From Zeaxanthinibacter sp. PT1 (lineage in GTDB: Bacteria; Bacteroidota; Bacteroidia; Flavobacteriales; Flavobacteriaceae): a DNA stretch of 64,000 bases. Positions within the stretch are counted from its first letter, which is position 1. Each line of letters starts with the position of its first letter. The notes under the pieces were generated by a model. The model saw only the letters and a program-made list of their open reading frames with translations, was not told where the DNA came from and did no database searches. The stretch is taken from NCBI RefSeq assembly GCF_028464225.1, contig NZ_JAQPCN010000003.1:1-64000 (forward strand), read 5' to 3'. A program made the position numbers and the translations under genes. Below, one piece after another: positions 58,292-64,000 of the stretch.

Positions 58292-58870
58292 TTAAAACTG
58301 CAGGTCTACGACCAGGTCAAATTCATCATAGATGGTCTTATCTCCAAGATTGTCAAAGAAACTTCCGGAACCGTAGCGAACATTGTACTCCGCACGGTCT
58401 ACCTTTAAAGTGGCGGTAGCCTTGCTCCCGTATACAGACATATCAAAAGTGATCGGTTTGGTGATGCCTTTGATAGTCAGGTCACCGGTTACTTCGTACG
58501 AATTTTTCCCTGTAGACTCAACTTCTGTGATGACTAGGTTTGCTTTTGGGAATTCGGAAACTGAGAAAAAGTCTTCAGACTTAAGGTGTCCTTCTAATTT
58601 TCCTTTGGATTCTCCTTCCAGGTCTGTAGCTACAAGGGAGGTCATGTTTACCGTGAATTCACCTCCTGTTAGCTGATCATTGTCAAAAACAAGTGCGCCG
58701 CTTTCTAATTGAACTTCGCCGTAATGTGAGCCGGTTACCTTATAAGCTTTCCAGGTTACCGTACTTTTCTCGGTGTTCACTTCTTTCTTAACTTCTTCCA
58801 CGGGGTTCGTAGTGTTGGCCGTAGCTCCGGTTACGATGGCTAAGGCCAGGATCAATGCATTTTTTTTCAT
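58292..58870 (-). CDS. YceI-family secreted lipid-binding protein
   Basis: The 192-aa protein has a signal peptide (NALILALAIVTGATA) and a YceI domain (STVTWKAYKVTGSHYGEVQL, GDLTIKGITKPITFDM), a lipocalin-like beta barrel that binds isoprenoid quinones or polyisoprenoids. It lies 21 bp after a MarR regulator gene, so it is probably controlled by that regulator. Export to the periplasm is expected. In some bacteria the family is induced by base or osmotic stress; the ligand here is unknown. Confidence 0.93.
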   Translation of the reverse strand: MKKNALILALAIVTGATANTTNPVEEVKKEVNTEKSTVTWKAYKVTGSHYGEVQLESGALVFDNDQLTGGEFTVNMTSLVATDLEGESKGKLEGHLKSEDFFSVSEFPKANLVITEVESTGKNSYEVTGDLTIKGITKPITFDMSVYGSKATATLKVDRAEYNVRYGSGSFFDNLGDKTIYDEFDLVVDLQF

Positions 58871-58891
58871 TCTATTTGTTGTTTTAAGGGA

Positions 58892-59338
58892 TTAAAATTT
58901 ATCTAAAAGGTTATTCAATTGTCTTAAATCTTCATTGGAGAAACCGGATAAGAGTTCGTCCTCGGTACGCGAGACGATTTTATCCAATTTCAATAATAGC
59001 GCTTTGCCTTCTTCCGTAATGGTAATCTCTATTTTTCGCCGGTTACTTGGACATACCATGCGGTTCACCAGTCCTTTGTTAAGCAACTTATCCACCAGCC
59101 GGGTGGTATTACTTTGTTTAGAAATCATCCGCTCATTTAAGGTCTGCAGGTTGGCTGCTTTTCCCTTCTGCCCCCTAAGGATCCGAAGGACATTAAATTG
59201 TTGTTGTGAAATATCGTATTCTTTCAGGGCAGAAGCGTACTGTTCGTTCACCTTGTTACTCACCAGGATAAGGTGGATCAGGGAACGACTTTCCAGTGCT
59301 ATGGGCTTCTCCGTCTTAAGAATCATTTCTACATTCAT
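58892..59338 (-). CDS. MarR-family transcriptional regulator
   Basis: This 148-aa regulator has the winged helix-turn-helix of MarR proteins: LIHLILVSNKVNEQYASALK, QQQFNVLRILRGQKG, NERMISKQSNTTRLVDKLLNKGLV, and the wing VCPSNRRKIEITITEEG. It heads the operon with yceI and has a palindrome over its promoter, so it likely represses its own unit and is released by a small ligand. No effector can be deduced. Confidence 0.93.
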   Translation of the reverse strand: MNVEMILKTEKPIALESRSLIHLILVSNKVNEQYASALKEYDISQQQFNVLRILRGQKGKAANLQTLNERMISKQSNTTRLVDKLLNKGLVNRMVCPSNRRKIEITITEEGKALLLKLDKIVSRTEDELLSGFSNEDLRQLNNLLDKF

Positions 59339-59351
59339 GTCTCTACAACAA

Positions 59352-59363
59352 TTGTATATACAA
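59352..59363. promoter_or_regulatory. Probable MarR operator
   Basis: TTGTATATACAA is a perfect 12-bp palindrome between the marR start and the -7 box, and its right half overlaps the box by three bases. The position fits autorepression. A slightly longer imperfect dyad extends it to about 20 bp. Confidence 0.6.
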
Positions 59364-59390
59364 ATGTAAGATTAAATTCAAGGCGGTCAA
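59361..59390 (-). promoter_or_regulatory. Promoter of the marR-yceI operon
   Basis: On the minus strand TTG (59390-59388), 19 bases, then a perfect TACATTTG (59368-59361). Confidence 0.7.
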
Positions 59391-59467
59391 GTGTAGCTGC
59401 GATAAATTTTTGTTAAATTATAGGGGTGGAAAAAGCCAATATTTAACTTTAATATGAAAAGACATAA

Positions 59468-60103
59468 ATGAAGTTCGTATTTCCTTTTTTAATCCTTCTG
59501 ATGGTATTGACAGCTTGTCAACCGGATAAGAAGAAGAATACCATGAATTTTTTGGATGAAAGCACTCCTAAGAATATGGTCGAAGGGCCAGACTTTAGCG
59601 TACCGGTATACGATTTTGATGAGTTTGAGACACTCTTAGAACAAGATGATGAATATACCTATATCATCAATTTCTGGGCTACCTGGTGTGCTCCCTGCGT
59701 AACCGAGTTGCCATTTTTTGAAAAGTTAGGGGCTGCCTATCCCGACGAAAAGATCAGGGTAGTCCTGGTTAATCTGGATATGGCCAAGATGTGGGATAGT
59801 CACCTTGTTCCTTTTTTGGAGAAACGGGATTTAAAGTCATACGTCCTGGTTTTAGATGATCCCAGTCAGAATTCCTGGATCCCGAAAGTGGATAAAGACT
59901 GGTCCGGTGCAATACCTGCCACTCTGATCTATAATAAGCGGCAGCGTAAATTTTACGAGAAACCCTTCAGTTTTGAAGAACTGCAGACAGAGCTAAATAC
60001 TTTTTTAAATCATAGAACCCATGAGACTTCCGATCACTCTACTGACACTAGGCGCGGCACTCCTGGCTTTGGCGTTCAGCCCGGTACCCCCGGGAACAGC
60101 TAA
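59468..60103 (+). CDS. TlpA-like thioredoxin-fold lipoprotein with C-terminal extension
   Basis: The 211-aa lipoprotein (FPFLILLMVLTAC, Cys17) has a thioredoxin-fold domain with active site WATWCAPC and the cis-Pro in IPATLIYN, so it is a thiol-disulfide reductase of the TlpA/ResA type acting in the periplasm. The domain ends at about residue 183 (LNTFLNH). The last 28 residues are read in another frame through the start of the next gene and look random (HETSDHSTDTRRG...), which suggests loss of the original stop codon. The next gene begins inside it (overlap 83 bp). Confidence 0.88.
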   Translation: MKFVFPFLILLMVLTACQPDKKKNTMNFLDESTPKNMVEGPDFSVPVYDFDEFETLLEQDDEYTYIINFWATWCAPCVTELPFFEKLGAAYPDEKIRVVLVNLDMAKMWDSHLVPFLEKRDLKSYVLVLDDPSQNSWIPKVDKDWSGAIPATLIYNKRQRKFYEKPFSFEELQTELNTFLNHRTHETSDHSTDTRRGTPGFGVQPGTPGNS

Positions 60104-60638
60104 AGGCTACACCATTGGAGATGTTGCCACAGATTTTGAACTAAAAAATATAGACGGCAACACGGTTTCTCTTGCCGATTACAAGGAGGCCAAAGGCTTC
60201 TTGGTGATTTTTACCTGCAACACTTGCCCATATTCTGTCGCTTACGAGGACCGCATTATCGCCCTGGATCAAAAATATAAAGTCTTAGGGGTTCCGGTTA
60301 TTGCCATTAATCCTAACAACCCCAAAGTGCAAGCGGGAGACAGTTTTGAGAAAATGAAGCAACGTGCAAAAGAAAAGAACTTCACCTTTCCCTACCTCTT
60401 GGATGAAGGGCAAAAGATTTTCCCGCAATACGGTGCCCAGAGAACTCCGCATGTATTCTTGCTGGAAAACCAGTCTAAAGGCTATGTGGTCAGGTATATT
60501 GGTGCCATTGATGATAATTATGCAGATGCTGATAAAGTTACGGAACCCTTCGTGGAGAATGCAGTAGACGCCATGCTTAACGGCCAGGAGATTTCCGTGA
60601 CCAATACCAGGGCTATCGGTTGTACCATCAAAACCTGA
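60021..60638 (+). CDS. Thioredoxin-like/AhpC-TSA family secreted protein
   Basis: The 205-aa protein has a signal peptide (ITLLTLGAALLALAFSPV) and a thioredoxin-fold peroxiredoxin-like domain: FELKNIDGNTVSLADYKEAKG, the active site TCNTCPYSVAYEDR, and INPNNP. The CNTCPY motif belongs to a subgroup of AhpC/TSA-like redoxins with a CxxC pair. It starts 83 bp before the stop of the TlpA-like gene. Both probably act on periplasmic thiols in one pathway. Confidence 0.9.
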   Translation: MRLPITLLTLGAALLALAFSPVPPGTAKGYTIGDVATDFELKNIDGNTVSLADYKEAKGFLVIFTCNTCPYSVAYEDRIIALDQKYKVLGVPVIAINPNNPKVQAGDSFEKMKQRAKEKNFTFPYLLDEGQKIFPQYGAQRTPHVFLLENQSKGYVVRYIGAIDDNYADADKVTEPFVENAVDAMLNGQEISVTNTRAIGCTIKT

Positions 60639-60684
60639 TTGTTGAAATTTCCTTTTCAGATGGTGTTTTCTCATACCGGATTTT

Positions 60685-60692
60685 TACTTTTG
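60685..60692 (+). promoter_or_regulatory. -7 box of the rhodanese gene
   Basis: TACTTTTG is a perfect TAnnTTTG match, 18 bases before the ATG at 60711. Confidence 0.5.
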
Positions 60693-60710
60693 TGAATCAA
60701 AATCAGAGAT

Positions 60711-61022
60711 ATGGCCGATTTAACACAAGACGAATGGGCGTCAAAATTGCAGGATGATGACAACGCAGTTATCCTTGACGTTCGCACCGATGAAGAAGTA
60801 GAAGAGGGGATCATTCCCAATGCTATCAATATCGATATTTATAAAGGGCAGGACTTCATCAACGAAATTGATAAGCTCGATAAATCTAAAAACTATTATG
60901 TCTATTGTCGTTCCGGCAATCGTAGCGGACAGGCCTGTGCCCTGATGAACAATATGGGATTCCAGACGGCATACAACCTTTTGGGAGGTTTTAGCGAATG
61001 GGAAGGAGAGGTTTCCGAGTAA
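60711..61022 (+). CDS. Single-domain rhodanese-like protein
   Basis: This 103-aa cytoplasmic protein is a single rhodanese domain. ILDVRTDEEVEEGIIPNAIN is the N-terminal signature and YCRSGNRSG is the active-site loop with the catalytic Cys, the six-residue form of sulfurtransferases. It carries persulfide sulfur to an unknown acceptor. Like its neighbours it concerns thiol chemistry. It is preceded by its own -7 box. Confidence 0.93.
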   Translation: MADLTQDEWASKLQDDDNAVILDVRTDEEVEEGIIPNAINIDIYKGQDFINEIDKLDKSKNYYVYCRSGNRSGQACALMNNMGFQTAYNLLGGFSEWEGEVSE

Positions 61023-61139
61023 GCCTACCCTAGTTCATTCCTTATAACAAGGGTAGACATACCATTGATGCTGACCCCGGCATAAATTTTATTAGGTATA
61101 CTGCAATCTTTTTGCATACTCAGACCGTATTATTCGGGC

Positions 61140-62417
61140 ATGCGAGAGGATTTATTGCATTTTGTCTGGCAACATCTAAAAATTCCACTCAGGTTGAAGA
61201 CTACAGAGGGCGAGACCCTGAAGATTCTTCATCCCGGGGAACCTAATGATGGTACCGGTCCCGATTTTTTTAATGCCCGGTTACTTATCGATAGAATTCA
61301 CTGGGCTGGAAATGTGGAAATGCACCTGCGATCATCGGATTGGTATGCACATGGGCACCAGGATGATTCAAATTACTCCAAAGTAATACTTCATGTTGTC
61401 TATGAGGACGACATGCCCGTAACCAGGGGAGATGGGCAGCTATTACCCACCCTGCAATTACGCTCCTATATCGCGCCGGGGATCATCAACAGTTACCGAT
61501 CCCTGCTGTCTTACCAGGGAAAGGACTTTATTAATTGTGAAAAAATGCTCCCGGGTATACCACCGGTCTTGCTCAGCTCCTGGATGGAAGAATTATACCG
61601 GAGAAGGCTGACCGCGCAGTCAGATTTGCTTAACCGGCAATACCAATTATATAACAAAGATTGGGAGCAGTTGTTGTTTATTTCGTTGATGAGGGTTTTC
61701 GGATCGCAGAAAAACGGGGCTTTCTTTTTGGAAGTGGCAGGGAGGCTCGATTTTTCGATCATTCGTAAAACATCTGGTTCTGTCCAGGCCCTGGAGGCTT
61801 TGTTCTTCGGTATGGTGGGAATGCTGAGTAGGAAACCGGGGACGGATCCCTATTATTTTCAACTGCAAAGAGAATTTACTTTCCTGAAACGCAAGTATGG
61901 TATGCTGCCCCCTGCCGGGCGAAGTCCCGAATTTTTTGGGCAGCGACCTTCTAATTTTCCTACGATAAGGCTCGCACAACTTGCTATGCTTTACCATAAA
62001 ACCCCTAAGCTGTTCAGTGAGACTATAGCTATAGCCACTAAGAAGGAAGCGTATTCCTTGTTTTCGGTTGCAGCATCTACATACTGGAACACCCACTTCC
62101 TCTTTGGGAAGTCTTCCCGGAGTTGGACTAAAAGGGTAAACAAGCGCTTTACTGACTTGATTCTCCTGAATGCCGTAATCCCTTTAAAGGTAGCTTTTGC
62201 TAGCCAGAGGGGGAAGGATATACGAACAGAAATGCTGGCTTTCGCCAGCGAGATCAAAGCCGAGAAGAATGGGCCGATCGAGAAATTCAAAATATTGGGA
62301 GTACATCCGGGGCATGCACTACAAAGCCAGGCCTTGTTAGAACTTTATAGTAAATATTGTAGAAAACACCAATGCCTGAGATGCGCAGTGGGGAGGCAAT
62401 TATTGAATCAAATATAG
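61140..62417 (+). CDS. DUF2851 family protein
   Basis: The 425-aa cytoplasmic protein matches DUF2851: LHFVWQHLKIPL, ILHPGEPNDGTGPDFFNARL, AGNVEMHLRSSDWYAHGHQ, and SNYSKVILHVVYEDD near the N-terminus, and the cysteine-bearing tail YCRKHQCLRCAVG. The conserved acidic/His pattern (HLRSSDWY) recalls nuclease-like catalytic sites, but no activity is known. It is found throughout Bacteroidota. It precedes a PspC gene by 12 bp in the same direction. Confidence 0.88.
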   Translation: MREDLLHFVWQHLKIPLRLKTTEGETLKILHPGEPNDGTGPDFFNARLLIDRIHWAGNVEMHLRSSDWYAHGHQDDSNYSKVILHVVYEDDMPVTRGDGQLLPTLQLRSYIAPGIINSYRSLLSYQGKDFINCEKMLPGIPPVLLSSWMEELYRRRLTAQSDLLNRQYQLYNKDWEQLLFISLMRVFGSQKNGAFFLEVAGRLDFSIIRKTSGSVQALEALFFGMVGMLSRKPGTDPYYFQLQREFTFLKRKYGMLPPAGRSPEFFGQRPSNFPTIRLAQLAMLYHKTPKLFSETIAIATKKEAYSLFSVAASTYWNTHFLFGKSSRSWTKRVNKRFTDLILLNAVIPLKVAFASQRGKDIRTEMLAFASEIKAEKNGPIEKFKILGVHPGHALQSQALLELYSKYCRKHQCLRCAVGRQLLNQI

Positions 62418-62429
62418 TATTTTTGATCC

Positions 62430-62657
62430 ATGAACGTATTCTACCAATTATTGTACTTCTTCCAGAAACGCGGGTATGCCGTTTGTGGTCGGATTGCAGA
62501 ACGACTAGGAATCCGGGCGAGGGTCGTGCGCACTTCATTTATCTATCTTACCTTCGTTACATTGGGGTTCGGATTTGCGTTATATCTTTTCCTGGCGTTT
62601 TGGTTAAGAATTAAGGACCTGCTGTATACGAAACGAACTTCTGTTTTTGACCTTTAA
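62430..62657 (+). CDS. PspC-domain membrane protein
   Basis: This 75-aa protein has a PspC-type domain: CGRIAERLGIRARVVRTSFI followed by a membrane helix (LTFVTLGFGFALYLFLAFWL). PspC acts in the phage-shock response as a membrane partner of PspB/PspA, but here only the stand-alone domain is present. It lies 2 bp before the K+ channel gene and 12 bp after DUF2851, so the three genes form one transcript. Confidence 0.87.
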   Translation: MNVFYQLLYFFQKRGYAVCGRIAERLGIRARVVRTSFIYLTFVTLGFGFALYLFLAFWLRIKDLLYTKRTSVFDL

Positions 62658-62659
62658 TA

Positions 62660-63667
62660 ATGATCAGACTTTTCCGTTCTAAAATTTTACTGTCCTTATT
62701 CCTGGTCATTACAGTGCTGCTTATTGGGGTGCTGGGTTATAGGTATATCGCAGACTTCACCTGGCTGGATGCCTTGTACATGACGATCATCACCGTCACG
62801 ACCGTAGGATTCGCCGAGGTTCAGCCCCTGGATACCGATGCCAAGATCTTTACAATCCTCCTGATCGTGGCCAGTGTCTTTATTATCGCTTTTGCCTTAT
62901 CGATTATAACGGAATACCTCCTGAGTAGAAATTCTTTGCAAATTCTAAAGAAAAAGAAAGTGGAAAACATGATCAACAACCTAGACAAACACGTTATTGT
63001 TTGCGGTTACGGGCGCAACGGAATGCAGGCGGTCGAAAGACTCAGGGCTTACAAAAAACCTTTCGTGGTTATAGAAAAGGATCGGGAGGTGATTGAAAAA
63101 TTTGAAGAGGAACTTCTTTTTATTGAAGGAGATGCCAACGAGGACGAAACCCTGAAGGATGCAGGGGTGCACCGGGCGCAGTACCTCATTACAGCATTAC
63201 CCGATGATGCTGCTAACCTTTTCGTGGTGTTATCCGCTCGCCAGCTCAATAAATCACTCTTTATTATCAGCAGGGCCTCGCACATTAATACACAGAAGAA
63301 ACTTTTGCTGGCCGGTGCTGACAAGGTGATCATGCCCGACAAAATAGGAGGGGATCATATGGCATCCCTGGTGGTTATCCCTGATCTGATCACTTTTATG
63401 GACCAATTATCCATAGAAGGTGAACACACCACTAACCTGGAGGAAGTTGCTATAGAGGATTTTGAAAGCGAGCTGAATTGCAGCTCACTTCGCGACCTGG
63501 ATCTTCGTAGGAAAACCGGTTGCACAATCATAGGGTACATCACTCCTGATGGAGATTATATTATTAACCCCGAGGCAGACCTTCAGCTGCAGCCCAAAAG
63601 TAAAGTTATCGTCCTCGGTAGGCCGGAACAGATACGTAAACTGAACCAAATGTTCAATATCACTTAA
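62660..63667 (+). CDS. Two-TM potassium channel with RCK/TrkA-N domains
   Basis: The 335-aa protein has two membrane helices (about 10-28 and 68-90) around a pore loop and selectivity filter TVTTVGFAEV, followed by a TrkA-N Rossmann domain (VIVCGYGRNGMQAV) and a TrkA-C domain (about 250-335). This is the MthK/Kch-type architecture: a tetrameric K+ channel gated by ligand binding to the RCK ring. The filter TVGFA lacks the second glycine of TVGYG. It follows the PspC gene by 2 bp. Confidence 0.92.
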   Translation: MIRLFRSKILLSLFLVITVLLIGVLGYRYIADFTWLDALYMTIITVTTVGFAEVQPLDTDAKIFTILLIVASVFIIAFALSIITEYLLSRNSLQILKKKKVENMINNLDKHVIVCGYGRNGMQAVERLRAYKKPFVVIEKDREVIEKFEEELLFIEGDANEDETLKDAGVHRAQYLITALPDDAANLFVVLSARQLNKSLFIISRASHINTQKKLLLAGADKVIMPDKIGGDHMASLVVIPDLITFMDQLSIEGEHTTNLEEVAIEDFESELNCSSLRDLDLRRKTGCTIIGYITPDGDYIINPEADLQLQPKSKVIVLGRPEQIRKLNQMFNIT

Positions 63668-63755
63668 GTTCTTTAGGAAATTATATTTTTTTTGAACCAA
63701 TTATTTTAGGATATTGTGCGCCATTATTGCGCTTATCCAACTAAATACGACATAC

Positions 63756-64000
63756 ATGAAATATTGCCTGACTATTCTGTCATTCCTGTTCACATTTGCG
63801 GCTCAGTCGCAAGAACTAGAGGTTAACGCCAAGAAGTCCAACCCTTCCAATACCCTGAATGACGGGGTGGTTACACTCGATGTTACAGGAGGAACTCCAC
63901 CCTACACCTATAAGTGGAGTAACCAGGAGACTCCACTTGATTCTCCCAAGGCAACAGGCCTGATTGAAGGTATAGAATATACCGTAACTGTTACCGACGC
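63756..64000 (+). CDS. SprB-like surface protein, N-terminal part (C-terminus off the right edge)
   Basis: The gene starts at ATG 63756 with a signal peptide (CLTILSFLFTFAAQSQ) and a mature N-terminus that enters SprB-type repeat sequence (VTLDVTGGTPPYTYKWSN, IEGIEYTVTVTDA). The GGTPPYTYxWSN pattern is diagnostic of SprB repeats of type IX-secreted gliding adhesins. Only 81 codons are in the window. Confidence 0.85.
   Translation, partial: MKYCLTILSFLFTFAAQSQELEVNAKKSNPSNTLNDGVVTLDVTGGTPPYTYKWSNQETPLDSPKATGLIEGIEYTVTVTD

Overview
The window comes from a member of the Bacteroidota, almost certainly a marine Flavobacteriaceae (Robiginitalea/Muricauda-like; genus not proven). Support: promoters of the TTG / TAnnTTTG type instead of -35/-10, lack of Shine-Dalgarno sequences, a Calx-beta adhesin and an SprB-like surface protein of type IX secretion style, kynurenine monooxygenase, paired cryptochrome-type photolyases with DUF2256, the ribosomal protein bTHX, and many genes of typical flavobacterial form (DUF1573, DUF2851, DUF4174). 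I see no phage, insertion sequence, CRISPR array, tRNA or rRNA. This is dense, mostly core chromosome.

Layout. 1-3908 (-): 5' part of a very large secreted adhesin that runs off the left edge, with near-identical 348-bp Calx-beta repeats. 4262-9379: solitary ClpP, photolyase cluster (DUF2256, Cry-DASH, Fe-S photolyase), kmo. 9383-16930: DUF4174, zinc-ribbon-like coiled coil, Nif3, lpxK, hybrid sensor kinase, GAPDH, lipA. 17041-19252: two ECF sigma genes, an anti-sigma factor and a small Cys-rich membrane protein. 19526-29290: murB with an aminotransferase, aspartyl protease-PDZ, DUF1573, valS, a lipoprotein, fatty acid hydroxylase with a creatininase-family enzyme. 29296-34065 (-): operon rsfS-ftsH-LUD-cdsA-psd-ACBP (ribosome silencing, membrane proteolysis, phospholipid synthesis). 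34160-45346: birA, pyrE, NUDIX, M14 peptidase, a kinase/response-regulator pair, coaD, ddl, PASTA protein, rluD, yaaA, a lipoprotein and bTHX. 45613-49976: pyruvate carboxylase (the likely substrate of BirA), a uracil-DNA-glycosylase-like gene without a canonical start codon, and a 44-aa protein. 50082-58193 (-): M20 peptidase and a complete trpEGDCFBA operon. 58292-63667: YceI/MarR pair, two thioredoxin-fold proteins, rhodanese, DUF2851, PspC, K+ channel. 63756-64000: 5' end of an SprB-like surface protein.

The most interesting signal is ahead of trpE. A perfect -7 box (58199-58206) lies five bases before an 18-codon leader peptide with three consecutive Trp codons, followed by a strong intrinsic terminator, so the operon looks attenuated from a nearly leaderless transcript. 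Other unusual points are the interlocked pyrE/NUDIX promoters, an apparent ATT start codon, an 83-bp gene overlap caused by a missing stop codon, a potassium channel with an altered filter (TVGFA), and palindromes lying on promoters of marR, pyc and a sensor kinase.

Many start codons were moved downstream from the longest possible reading frame, to the ATG that precedes a signal peptide or the conserved N-terminus. Functions are assigned from remembered family motifs, not database searches.
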